This document shows, piece after piece, positions 44,559 to 56,800 of a DNA stretch of 64,000 bases. Position 1 is the first letter of the stretch, and each line of letters starts with the position of its first letter. The notes below the pieces were generated by a model that worked only from the letters and a program-made list of their open reading frames with translations, was not told the DNA's origin and searched no databases. Source of the stretch: Argopecten irradians (Eukaryota; Mollusca; Bivalvia; Pectinida; Pectinidae); the NCBI RefSeq assembly GCF_041381155.1, contig NC_091146.1:34757328-34821327 (forward strand), read 5' to 3'. The position numbers and the translations under genes were made by a program.

Positions 44559-47500
44559 GTAGGTACGACCTTATCAATACATTTTATAAATATTAAGGTC
44601 TTTTTTCTTTTCATTGTTTGTGACCATATACGCATTTATCGGGGGAAATCCCCAACCTACGGCTAATTTGGCTGAACTTTGGCTGAAATCTGCACCAAAG
44701 GAAGCCTGTATTGCCTTATAAAGATGTCTCTTGATTGTCATGGCTCGTTGTAGATGGCCTGGACAACATAAGATATAAGTTTAAATATTTAAATCGCTTG
44801 TCCATAGCAATACAAAGCGTAGTGAAAGGAAATCGCGATTAGGATAAGCAATACTTTTCTAGTTAGCGGCTCATCGAAGACAGTACTACCATTAAATAAT
44901 TCAGTTGTTAAGATAAAAAGACCAGGAAAAGATCGTGTTTTAAGTAAGATCTGAATTCATATTTATTTATTTTACAGCGTGTATGTTCCATACACATTAC
45001 CAATGCATTCTGACCAATCACAGTCATCGTCACAATCTGACCAATCGCAATCATCGACACAGTCGGACTGGTCAGAAACTTCTAGTAACCACACAAAAAG
45101 TACATATTACTCCTCGGATAGTCACCAGATGGCGCTGTGGAAGGAAGCCTCATTTGGAACTTTAATGGGGTCAACTTTGTCGTTACCCGTATGTTTACCG
45201 GGTGAAAGGTACGTAAGACTGTCTGATAATTTAACACTTTCTTTATTCGGATTCACGATTCTGGTATCTCAGTTAAAAATCTATTGATCATTTCACAGTA
45301 GATTTTATCAAACGATATCAAAATCAATATTTGATATTTGATAGTTCTAGAGAATTTATTTTATTAAAAAATAACAAATAAATGAAAAAAAAACCCTGTA
45401 TGAACATCAAGTGAAATGCACAAAAATATAAAATGAGTGAAATGCGCAAAAATATATAATGAGTGAAATGCGCAAAAACATAAAATGAGTGAAATGCGCA
45501 AAAATATATAATGAGTGAAGTGCGCAAAAATATATAAAACGAGAAAAATGCGCAAAAATATTAAAACGAGAAAAATGCGTAAAAATATCAAATGAATGAA
45601 ATGCGCAAAAATATATGAGTGAAATGCGCAAAAATATATGAGTGAGTAAAATGCGCAAAAATATATAATGAGTGAAATGCGCAAAAATATAAAATGAGCG
45701 ATATATAAGTAAAAACATAAAGTGAGCGATATATGCTCAAGAAAATCAAGTGAACAAATTCTCTTAATATTGGACTTAAATACGAACTGATCTAGATGTA
45801 TGTGTTTTTAACTACAATTTACCTGTTGAACACCTGGCCAAATCCTTATCAATCCACATATATCAAGTCTTTCCGCAGTGTCCCGTCACGCATGCGTCGT
45901 TGACGCCCACATGCTTCGTTTTTAATTAATACTATAACAAATTGCATAATTTCTGAACAAATAAGCATAAATTTGCGTACATTTTTTTATGAAAAAAATG
46001 GGAGAACATGCCTTTTCATTTTAATGGGATTTAGGATGTCTTTGTGTAGTAAGTAAGCAGGAATGTAATCCCCACGTAGCTGACTTACATTATAATCTGA
46101 ATCATAAAAACAAATAATGGAATTCATCACCAATATTCCGGTATTGCATAAATGACATATTCTATTGTTACGTTGAACTCCTATCCATCTTCGGTTTCAA
46201 CCGGAAATTTAATATTGAAGTTCTGAATTTGCACATTGTTTTTCTGTCTTTTTCATTCAATCTTATTAAATAATTTTCAAGTCCAAAATGGTTTTTTTAA
46301 TATAGAGTAATAAGAACCTCTCGAAGAGTTTTCAATATCTTGGAACCACGACTGGATGAAACTGATCCCTTAATTTCTGGGTAATAGTTGACTTCAGATA
46401 CTTTTGAAAGGAAAGACGAATCACTGGGCGTGGGTGACGTCATGCCTCAGTGGATCTCTGTAGCTGCCCTTTTGAAATTAACGCTTTGGTCATTTTTTTC
46501 ATTAAAATTCCCTTATTAATGATGTATAAATATTTTTGTTTTAATCTTTGAACATCTCAGAGATCAAACAAATGTCATAGGGAACTTTTTTGCATAGTCT
46601 TTTGAATTTTCTTTAATCAGAAAATGTCATTATGTAAAAATACACAATCTCATTAAGACTTGAAGCTGATGAAAAATCACATTTATGAGAATTCATTTAA
46701 AACAGTGCAGGGATTAAACTTTCAAATACTAGTTACTGAGTATTTTCAGTATTGTTCCCCTATCTATGTCTCTAGGTTTTTATATTGTGTATAAATAAAA
46801 ATATTCATAATACTGTATTTTATTGTAAATTCATATTTATGTAAATCATTACAGTGTTTGTAAAGGCTTCCTTAATTGTGACAACTTATCCTCGTCGTTA
46901 AAGAACATAAATTTGTTTGAACCAGACTAATTCCCAAATTGTCATAACACTTTGCATGGTGTCTTCTCTCATCTTTTCCAAAATCAAATTGAAATATTAC
47001 TTCAATTATATTTTAGGAAAGTTAGCACACTTCACATATTTATCTTAATCAATATCGTTATGTTCGTTGTACATGTTGTGCTGTGCTACAATGTGTGGAA
47101 TCATGCGACTTTTTGGATAATGTATTTCATTCACATGTTACCTTTTGACCTTTCCAGAAATAGCCTATCCCGATCGCATTCTGCAGAAGGACTGAACGCC
47201 AGTATAATGACAGCATTGTCTCGTAAAACGTAAGTACGCATGCGCACCTTATCGTCAAATTATTTTTTGTTTACTTAGTTACACATTCCCTGTGTGCGCT
47301 GATCATAAATAGACCTGGTCGTCCGTTATAGTACAGTAGAATTTATCAAAACCGGCAGTTGTTTAATCCAAATACCTGTATATTCTGGAGTTTTCCTTCT
47401 TGATTTACAGTAATTGCATTCTAAATCCGGAAACTTGTCTATATCAGCCAAATAATTCCTCATTCATCGGTGATGGTAGTTTTCTATCATTACAGCTGTC

Positions 47501-50500
47501 GTTGCCATGGTACCATACGAAATATGCATAACCTAGGCAAATTCGAAAGTTTTTATGTCATTTTTGAACAATTTTTGATATTTTTACAAGAAACCTTGTA
47601 ATTATGAACAAACTCAATTTTTACTAAGAATATGTAGGCACTTAAATTACATCTATAGGAGAAATATGAAGTTATTCAAGGACACGCTCTATGGTGTCAG
47701 GATGAAAACTTGAATGAGGTTTTGAAATTTGCTCAATACTGGATATTTTAAATAGTTACCATGGCAACTACATCTGCAATGACAGCTTTCTATGATACTA
47801 TTATAACAGGGATGTACTCGATATTTGAACAATTGAATCACTAAAAACCATGCACAGTCCTTTATTTTCTCAAGTGACCTATTCTAATCGCCTTTTGTCC
47901 GTCGTCGTGCGTCGTGCGTCGTCCGTCGTATGGCGATAAACAATTTACTTTTTCGACTTCTTCTCCAAAACTACTAAACCGAATTTGTTGAAATTTTGCA
48001 GAAACCTTCCATAGCCAAAGGTCAACCAAAATTGTGAATTATATGGTCCCAGCCCTCCAGGGCCCTGAGGGGTGGGGCCAAAAGGGGTCAAATAGGCTAA
48101 AATTTCAAAAATCTTCTTCTGAAAAGTGGTAGAATCAAATACTCTTCATAGATTGAAAGGTCTTGAGGCCCTGGGGAGGGGGTCAAGTTTACTATAGTTT
48201 ATATAGGGAAAAGACATTTTTGAGCATTATTTGGTCATTTGTAATAGGAAATAAGTCAGATGTTTTCAGAATAATCAGTATGAGAAGGCCATTGATCCTA
48301 TTAACAATTTTTCCACGACTGACCCCCAGGGGCCTGAGGAGTGGGGCCAAAAGGGTTCAAATAGGCTAAAACTTCAAAAATCTTCTTCTGAAATTCCAGA
48401 AATGGCAGAATCAAATACTCTTCATAGATTGAAAGGTCTTGAGGTCCTTTACAAAAATTGTGAAGTATATGACCCTGGGGTCTCACGTTTCCCCCTGGGG
48501 AGGGGTGGGGTCAAGTTTACTATAATTTATATAGGGAAAAGACATTTTTGAGCATTATTTGGTCATTTGTAATAGGAAATGAGTCAAACTTTGTTAGAAA
48601 TATTAGCCTGAGATAGTATTTTAACATCATATCCATATTGGTCCTGGTCGACCCCCAGGGGCCAGAGGGTGGGCCAAAATTGGTCAAAATGGCTAAAATT
48701 TCAAAAGTCTCCTTCTGAATTTTTTGATGGAACCAAATACTCTTCATAGATTCGACGGTCTTTTTAAGGCCCTTTACAAAAATTGTGAATTTCATGGCCC
48801 TGGCATCTCAGACTTTCCCCTGTTTAGGGGTGAAAGCTATTTTAATTAATATTGGAAAAACACATTTATGAGCATTATTTGCTTAATTTTCAATAGGTCA
48901 AACTTGGTTAGAATTATTACCCAGTGATAGCATTTTTGCATCATATCCATATTGGTCCTGGCCAACCTCCAGGGGTAGATGAGCGGGGCCAAAAGGGGTC
49001 AAAATGACTAAAATAAGAAAAAAAAATCTTCTGAATTCACTGATTTGATGGAACTAGATACTCTTCATAGATTGAAAAGTCAGTTATAAAATCACTGTCT
49101 GGATTCAAGGGCCTGATGGGCCAATATATAGTGTTTTTGTGTCTTTGTTTCATTCTGTATCCGAACTCAGGTGACCGCTAAGGCCCATGGGCCTCTTGTT
49201 AAGGAGTATAACTTGTAAAAAAAACTCATAATAGCGAAATGTGCAATATCTTAAATTTGATGAATTGATCTAAAATCCTATAGCTTTTTGTTACAGATTT
49301 ATCGATTATAGCGGAAATGATATTCTAAAACCGAGTCCGGACACAGAACCAGGTTCGGATATTTTCGACGACAGAGCGTAGGTTTTTCTTTTAGTTTTTT
49401 TCTTTTTCTTTCTTTCTTTTTTCATGTCATTGCTTATTGAATTAAATGTATAGCAATCGTTCACTGCATTGATTTTATTGTCATGTTTGGTAAATTGTTG
49501 TATGTTACATTTCGGTTTCATGCTTTTTATGCTTTAAATTTTAGGCTTTAAGTCCATAGCTTTTCAACAAATTTCAGTTTAATGATTTGAAATAGTCAAT
49601 TTTGCGACTATGTTGTTACACGTATTGTGACATAAAAAGATCAGAATAAATGTTGGCACCCCACCGTTGTGACAATTTTTAAACTCGTCCAGTTCCGTGC
49701 TTACCGGAACCAACCGAGATTTGCCGAATGAAATAACCAACACGAATTAACCCTTACATTTCCGTGAAAATATCATGTTTTACTACTAAATAAATAATGA
49801 GGTGTTATTTTTACTGGTGATTCTTCAGGTCGACTCAATCCGTCAAGTCTTCACCTAATAACGGATCTATATCGGACGGACGCTCGGACGGACACCTTGG
49901 ACACATGGACTTGCGCTCGGACGGATTACTGGACAGACGCGTCACGGAACTCAACCCTTTGTTCAAGCAATGCTACAACAACAAGTAAGATTTCAATCTT
50001 GTTTTACGAACATTTTATTTGTCTTCATTTTCATCAGGGCCCAGTTGTTCAAAGGGTGATTAGGCTAATCAAAGTTTAATGACAATTTTCAAATAAAGAT
50101 AAAATCATTTCTAGTCATACGAATTTTATAAAATTCTACAAGAATCCTAAGAACTGCATTCTTTACTTACTTGCTGATTTTAGTAAAGATATGATATAAA
50201 ATTTTGCAGTAAATGAGAAATGAAAATTTCACTAATCATTTGATTAAGCTAATCATGCTTTGAACAACGTAGTCGTTTGTAACGCCGCTACTGATTGGCT
50301 GAAACAGCGGCGTAATGATTTCATAGACTAAATAGTCCACCACAAATATGGAATAATCTTGGATTGGATTGAGTTATAAGAATTATATTTATTGTACTCA
50401 ACTGTTATGTAGTAACAATACATAAATCAGAGTGTACATTTATCAAAAACCAACTCGTGGTTTATATAGAATATAATAAGATTTTCTGTTATATCTCCAC

Positions 50501-51033
50501 AACATAAACCTCTACTCAAGTTAAGGTGGCAAAGCACAGTAGATTTGAAAAATTCAGCAAAATAAAGTGCAGGCTTTAATTATGTACACACATCTTTTTA
50601 ACCTAAAATAACACCTTTATAAAAGTATATATATTTTCAATCTACACGACATTTGCAATTTTTATGCAGTGTTCATTTTGGACAGTTCTGATTTTTGTGG
50701 TTTTGTAAGCCAGTAAAAACCACGGCAACCAAATTTTTTTTTTTTTAATTGCAAAAATGTGGGATTTTTAACCCAAAATTACCCCCCCCCCCCCCTAAAT
50801 ATTACTTTTTCACTTGAACGCAGTTTAAAACTAAACATCACTGTCGTGGTAGCGGAAAAAAACCTTTTTCGATAAAGATATAACTTTTGAGAAATCTTAC
50901 CTGGTACCGCGGCCATCAATTTCTGCTGCTAAGGTATTGAATCATTGAAAAATTTAATGTGTTTAATACTTCTTTTTTCAGGTACAAAGCAAATCTATCT
51001 GGATCTAAGTCAACGGAAGAAAAGTGTCTGTAA
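44113..51033 (+). CDS. Gene 2: single-pass membrane protein of unknown family
   Basis: Exons 44113-44558 (ATG at 44116, context ATCATGG), 44978-45208, 47158-47229, 49297-49377, 49829-49984 and 50982-51033 join in frame to 344 codons plus stop. All five introns are phase 2 with good GT-AG sites. The roughly 95-residue N-terminal region has three N-glycosylation sites (NIT, NRT, NFS). It is followed by a helix (VIMGAAITVGLLAILAVVLR) and the basic RVRRKAKK, so the tail is cytoplasmic. The tail is Ser/Gln/Asp-rich (SDQSQSSSQSDQSQSS) and then acidic. There is no N-terminal signal sequence in this model: either the helix acts as a signal-anchor (N-out) or a signal exon upstream is missed. The frame stays open upstream of 44113, but the pyrimidine tract and TTACAG support an acceptor. 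Function unknown. Confidence 0.85.
44978..45208 (+). CDS. Gene 2 Ser/Gln-rich tail exon
   Basis: 231 bases, phase 2-2, acceptor TTTTACAG, donor GAAAG|GTACGT. It contains a low-complexity SDQSQSS repeat followed by YYSSDSHQMALWKEASFGTL. There are many serines next to acidic residues, possible casein-kinase-type sites. Confidence 0.85.
45411..45740 (+). repeat. 26-bp minisatellite in gene 2 intron
   Basis: About 13 units of ATGAGTGAAATGCGCAAAAATATATA, with variants (ACGAGAAAAATGCG). It gives false open frames in all three minus-strand frames because 26 is not a multiple of three and the unit lacks stops there. Confidence 0.9.
45741..47157. other. Intron of gene 2, no further feature
   Basis: AT-rich intronic sequence; no additional exon seen. 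Confidence 0.5.
47158..47229 (+). CDS. Gene 2 72-nt tail exon
   Basis: Acceptor CTTTCCAG, donor AAAAC|GTAAGT. Encodes NSLSRSHSAEGLNASIMTALSRK, phase 2-2. The RSHS-type motif could be a 14-3-3 or basophilic kinase site. Confidence 0.8.
47870..49205. mobile_element. Intronic bivalve-type repeat with internal tandem units
   Basis: It starts near CTCAAGTGACCTATTC followed by GTCCGTCGTCGTGCGTCGTG, and ends CAGGTGACCGCTAAGG, CCATGGGCCTCTTGTT. A unit with CCAGGGGCCTGAGG.GTGGGGCCAAAA...ACTCTTCATAGATTGAA recurs at about 48050, 48320, 48650 and 48960 (270-330 bp). The open frames here come from these repeats. Confidence 0.7.
49297..49377 (+). CDS. Gene 2 81-nt tail exon
   Basis: Acceptor TTTTTGTTACAG, donor AGAGC|GTAGGT. 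Encodes the acidic FIDYSGNDILKPSPDTEPGS and DIFDDR, phase 2-2. Confidence 0.8.
49829..49984 (+). CDS. Gene 2 156-nt tail exon
   Basis: Acceptor ATTCTTCAG, donor ACAA|GTAAGA. Contains a short internal repeat SDGRSDGHLGH / RSDGLLDRR and ends ELNPLFKQCYNN. Phase 2-2. Confidence 0.8.
50778..50796 (+). repeat. Poly-C tract
   Basis: A run of about 14-17 C in the last intron of gene 2; prone to slippage and sequencing error. Confidence 0.8.
50982..51033 (+). CDS. Gene 2 last coding exon
   Basis: After TTTTTTCAG, phase 2 reading gives KYKANLSGSKSTEEKCL and TAA at 51031-51033. As in gene 1, the stop overlaps a donor-like string (GTCT|GTAAGT). Confidence 0.75.
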
Positions 51034-51975
51034 GTTACGTTCCCATGCGATCCCGTTCAAGGGAAACACCTCTATGATTTTTTTTGGGTGTTCCTATAGT
51101 AAGGGGAAGCAACTTTGTGAAAACAGCTCTACCACTATTCGTGCCAGACACACAGTACTAGTGTACATGCAAGGTTTCTTTATGTAACACTTGTTGAAAA
51201 TTTTCCATGGAAATAATCCGGGATAGAGAAAGGGCTCACGTCTTAATAATGTGCCCCGGCCAGAAAAGGGATTTTTTGTGGCTGTGGCAACAGAATAATG
51301 CCTCAGATACTGCAGGTGTGGAAATTACCGATACAATTATAAGATTCCCACTTAGTCAGTGAAGAACTGATTGAGAGGAAAATGAATCCGAAAATAATCT
51401 TATCTGGCACTTGCACGTTACAAAGACATGCATCCGACATTTTAAAATCCGGGTTGGACAATTTCGGAAAGTGTAAGAGAAAGCGCCCTATGAATTTGTG
51501 AATGTAAAGTTCCACATTATTGACACTGGTGATTCAAGTGAAAATATGACAAATTACTTGGTGCTATCGCGGTGTAAAATATAACAAATGTTCAAGGGGA
51601 GATAATTGAATCCGGTGACATTTTTTTATGAAGGATCCTACAATTCATGTGAGATGTTTTTCATCGCGACAAAATTCCCCAAAATAACTACAGACCCGGT
51701 GCATTATGCAAATGACCTACGTCAACATTGCTGTGCTGTTCTAAAGTGCAATACGTTACTACATGTTTGGTATTCAAACAGATGCTGTGAGAATCCATGT
51801 TAAAATGGAGTGGTTTCCCTTTGCACCTGCACATCCGGTTGTATAACTACCGGGGTTAAATAAGATTGTATATATTTGTAAATAGCTGTTATTTTTACCT
51901 TTAATTATACTTACAGCCTAGTATTAAGTTATACGCTTGTTGAGCTTGATTAATAAATTTATTACAATTATCACG
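51034..51975 (+). other. Probable 3' UTR of gene 2
   Basis: A noncoding stretch that ends shortly after an AATAAA at 51952-51957 (TTAATAAATTTATTAC). The next gene is on the other strand, so the two genes are tail to tail. Confidence 0.5.
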
Positions 51976-52715
51976 CTATGTTGTCATTTATTGATTCAGA
52001 TTAAGGGAACCAATATTTTCCTCCCTTTTCTCTTTCTCAGAAATCAAATTCGGTGGCCACCTTCGTATGAACTTCTTGAAAATAAGCAAGTGGTCTCTTG
52101 ATCTATTATGTCCTAATTAATTTTAGCCAATCAGAATCTTGCTCAATCTTTGACACAAAACTGTGTGATTAATTTTCCCTCGGTTGAATATTCATCAAAT
52201 TTTAGCCAATCTGAGTTATAATAAATCGCGCACACGAGACTGCGTTTAATTTTCTCCCGTTTGGTATTCAATTGTTTATCGCGATACCATGTACCATTTA
52301 TTGTATAAATGTTTTATTTATCAATAACTTAACAAAACATGTGTAAGCTTATTGTCATAATTTAGATTTATTCAAATGTAAATAACATTTTGTTCCTGCA
52401 TCATAATCATAAAAACAATAGATTTTCAACAGTATCAATACCACGATACATTTCAACTATCACATATCATTATTACATATCATTCCCACTTCTAGAGGGT
52501 AAACGATTGAATTCTTATTCCCTCTTTCAGGAGGGAAAATTGCGGATTCTTGGAACTGTCAATCTGTTTATACACAACGTATTTGCAAGTATTTTGCATT
52601 TTCATATTAAGAAATATAGAAATAAAATCTTAAGTATCATCTTAAGAAATGTCAACAATAAGCAAACTCTTAATTTAACATTAGATATGTAAAATACACT
52701 TGGGATAAGAGTTAA
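51976..52715. other. Intergenic, no gene seen
   Basis: AT-rich sequence between the convergent genes 2 and 3. Confidence 0.5.
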
Positions 52716-53081
52716 AGATGCTACACCGTCGAGGAACGATAATTTCTATTAAAACAGGAACAGATGAAAAAGAATATTTCTGCAAAAAAAAAACCGTTCT
52801 TACTTTACACTATTATCACCATTGAAAAGTTTGAGCATCTAAAGTTTGAGCATCAATCTTAATTCAAAATGATAATTACTTCTTAATTGCATCCTGAAAA
52901 AAAACCCAATGACACCATGCCCTATATAAAATGTGGTACTAATTGTGCAGACAACAAGAGCAAAACAAATGATCTTATGTTATTAAGTGTTTTTTGTGTT
53001 TTAGACACATTTATACGATTTAACATTAATTATTATCCGAATGATAAATATTGTTTATGCTCTGTCGGCGCTGAAGCATCT
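52716..53081 (+). mobile_element. Family A miniature element, copy 4
   Basis: TTAA on both sides (52712-52715, 53082-53085), ends AGATGCTACACCGTCGAGG and TCGGCGCTGAAGCATCT, internal ATTGAAAAGTTTGAGC with a short local duplication of that landmark. Confidence 0.85.
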
Positions 53082-53760
53082 TTAAATATTTCTAACCATC
53101 CATCCTCTTACGCACGCAACTTCCACTCTGTAATACACGTAATACAAATATTTATCACAGATCAGCAATTTTATATACAGTATATATATGTATATATATT
53201 GTACAATAAACACATCAATTACAAATATAAGACTTAATGACAAAGGGAAGTAACTCGTGGTGTCAAAACATTTCACTAAGTTAAACTTTGATCGTTACCG
53301 CGTTTCCCCCCAAAACATTTCTAAATGAAAATTCATGAGAAATAACTTCAAAACCAAAATTTTGAAGTCAATATTTATACAACGGATACTTAAAAAAATC
53401 AACAACAAAAACATTTCATAAATTAAACTTCTTCAAAAACTTTCAATATCTTAATCCTATTTCAAAATATGTAGTATAATCTATTACACTTAGAATAAAA
53501 TAACATAATATTTCAAATACTTTACATACTCATTTCAGAATCCTTTTGTGATACGATCAAAAACACATCAACTTTGCCTTAAATATCATCTGCTTGAAAA
53601 CATGATGCCAATTTCATTAACTCAAAGCTGTTTTTTCTAACATGAACAGTTAATGAAACAAACTGTTCAGCACAATTCCAAAACATCTGCATCAGTTTAT
53701 GCCAGATGATATGGAAGTGTAATGTTTGGACGGAACTCTCAAGGTCACTTAATACTGTTC
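53082..53760. other. Probable 3' region of gene 3
   Basis: Follows the gene 3 stop on the minus strand. No clear AATAAA is seen close to the stop. Confidence 0.4.
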
Positions 53761-53877
53761 TTAGGAGTTCGAGTCTCCATCTGGCGTTTGTGGAGGAGGT
53801 TTGTAGAAGGGATCTTTTGGCATCATAAATTCCGTGAGTTTAGCCAGAACTTCGCTATCCGAGGATACTTTATTTTT
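53761..53877 (-). CDS. Gene 3 terminal exon
   Basis: Minus-strand acceptor GTTTTACAG, 117 bases, phase 0, encoding KNKVSSDSEVLAKLTEFMM, PKDPFYKPPPQTPDGDSNS and TAA. Confidence 0.85.
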   Translation of the reverse strand, partial: KNKVSSDSEVLAKLTEFMMPKDPFYKPPPQTPDGDSNS

Positions 53878-56800
53878 CTGTAAAACGTACAAAAAGCTAA
53901 AATAATATTCACATTTTTGTATCATATAAAACCTATACAATGTATAGGACTTAGGATGTCTTTATCTCAAAGTCAAACTACCGAATAATGTCTAAATGAA
54001 ATGGTTTTATTTCTAAAAGTCTACTTACTGTCTTTCAATAATAATTTTATTCAGATATATACTAGGTCTATTGTCTTTAATTTAGTATTTCATTGAAATA
54101 TACAAAAGACAAAGTCCCAGTGTCAAATTGAAATTCACCCCATTGATTTTTTACAGGGGTACTAATTTGAAATGACACCTTACACAAACTTACATAGACT
54201 CCTATTCTCATTAGACCAGTCCCACTGCTCTTACTGTCGTGTGTGAGTGTTGTCTGGTACTGCATCGCCTTCAACAGTGCAGCAAGTCCGTGCTCGCCAA
54301 TGGAATTCCCTGTTACAAAATTAACAGCCAATGCCAATCTTTGTTATAAAGTAAAAACGAAGAACAATCGTTATACAAAATCAACAGCTAATGACTATCG
54401 TTGTTACAAAATTAATCGCCAATGACAGTCTGTATTCCAAAATAAAAAAGAAACGAAAATGCCAACTGGACAGCGTGCTAGATGGAACAACCATTGGAAC
54501 AGAGAGTGGGATTACAGTGTAAATGAAGTCAAAATAACTACAGAGCAGTTTATGCACTTATAAACGTCAACTGCGTTTAGTAAGGTGTCAAAGTGGCATT
54601 GCAGTGAAAATGTAGATACCAATATATGAACATATCAGACTGTGAGTACGTACTTGATAAATTGAGGTTAATAAGGACTCGGTTCCCGGCCACCAAGAGT
54701 TGACCATCAATGAAATCAGCGGCGTCTGTTAGAGGGTTAACGAAGTCGGAAGCTCCAGCATCCTGGTGAGAAATAGAATAATGCACAAACTCTTTTAATA
54801 GTATGTGTGATAGTGGTACTAAAGGGCAGATTATTTCGAGTAGATTATTAATTATATGCTTTTCCATGTAATAAATATAAACTTTATATCTTTATTGAAT
54901 CCAACTTTCCCTATAACCATATCTAACTATCTTTACAGTATGCCATGTTCATACAAACAATTTAACCAACTATACGGCTCTGCTTCTTTTCATTAGCACT
55001 AACATATTTACTCCTAACACATCTCTGCTTTACACTAACCATCTTACCCGAAGCCCTCGGATACGATACAAGAGCATTATTTCATTTTTATTCTAAGGGA
55101 CTACATCAATGTCTCGAAAGAGAAACAATTACATTCAATTTATCAAAATTGGGCTATCATATAATATTTCAACATTTCCATAACTTTTCATTTTTGTTCC
55201 GCGTACTTATGGTTTTATAAAGTTTTTCAACGAAGAAAATGTGTGATTTTCTTAAATATTCCTAACCTATTACATCCGAGGTCATTTTATACATCCGGTG
55301 AGTTCCGATTACCCGAAATCCCCTCAACTATTTTATCCTGATCTTACTAACCACCTTACCCCATACCCACCTCTACTTCCTGTACAGCAGGTCCTTTGCC
55401 TTTGTCCTTGCCCTTGCCTTTCCCTTTGCCGGCTGTTTTAGTGTCCGCTGCTATGGACGCTAAAATAAAATAAAAAAATAATCGCTTGAGATGTTTATGT
55501 CTACTAAGTGGTCCTTATCAACAGACTTAAATATTTCCTTGTTGTCAATATCAATTAGTGAAATAAAGAGTGTAATTAATTAAATTGAAAAATTTGATGC
55601 AACATTTTCATTTTTTCCTCTGAAAGAATCGGAATCAACAAGACCATTAGATATTACACGTACAAGAAAGATAGTGTAAATCACATAGCAAACATAAAAG
55701 TGTGAAGAGAACATGAAAATACACAAGAAAAGTCCACATTAAATATGAATTCAAATTATCAGAAAAATAATAATTTTTTATCAATAAATAATCTATAATT
55801 CAATTAAATTCTTTTTCATGAGTTAACAGTCAAATTTAAAAGAAAGAAGAGGATTTAAGGAAATTAAAATAAATAAAATATGTTTCATGAGTTACGGAGG
55901 CAGTGACGCCCTCCACACTGTTTAATAATGCAGCATGCAATGTTTTTCTACGTAAGCTAGCGGCATGCAGAGGTTTCACAATCGTATGCTAAAACAAATC
56001 CGCTGTAGAGTGTAAAGCAAACACCAGCTGACAAGGTTGTGATATTTTTACGAAAAAAAACCCACAGAAATTTGAGAGAATTACCGGTGTGTGTAGTTTT
56101 CTTAACCCTCTTCCTAATCCACATAGTAGATAAATGACAAAAGTCGGTAATATAAAAAAGGTGGTAGTTCTAGGCGTTTTTGTCACAGGGGAAAAAAACC
56201 TGAGTGGAGGGGGGGGGTGACTTTTCATGCAAAAACATGTTACAAAAAAAAAGCGAAATATTTTTCACGTACACTGGCATAGTTAATCAAGAACCAACTT
56301 ATCTACCTGGGAATTTTGGGGGAAAAAACAATAAAAGAAATTTAAACATTTATTTTGCTTAAACCTGTATTATGAATATTCAATATATTTGATTACGTTT
56401 GTGATTAAAGTGGAAAATTAGCTTTTTCAATACTATGATAACTACACTAGTTCATGTAAGAGTAGTATTAATTTTCATTTCAATAGTAATATCATCACAA
56501 TAGCAATATTATTTTAATAGTAATATTTTTAATAATAATATTATTACAATAAAGTGATATTATTATAATTATTATAATAGTAATAATATAATACATAGAA
56601 TAAATCCCTGACGATTACAATAAAAAATTTAATTACTGTATCAAATATAGACTGCTAATGCGCATGCCTCGCACTGGTGATGAACAGACAGTCTACTGTA
56701 ATATTGAGAAGCAAATATTGACGAAAACATTTCGGAGGAAATTATACAAAATTGAGAGGGAATGGCAAACAAAATTCTGAAGCAACAACAATGTGTGTGC

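Noticed and set aside
45324..45718. Overlapping minus-strand frames rich in FCAFHSFYIF repeats
   Set aside because: Produced by the 26-bp minisatellite in a gene 2 intron, in all three frames.
48163..48795. Short frames on both strands
   Set aside because: They repeat with the internal units of the intronic repeat element.
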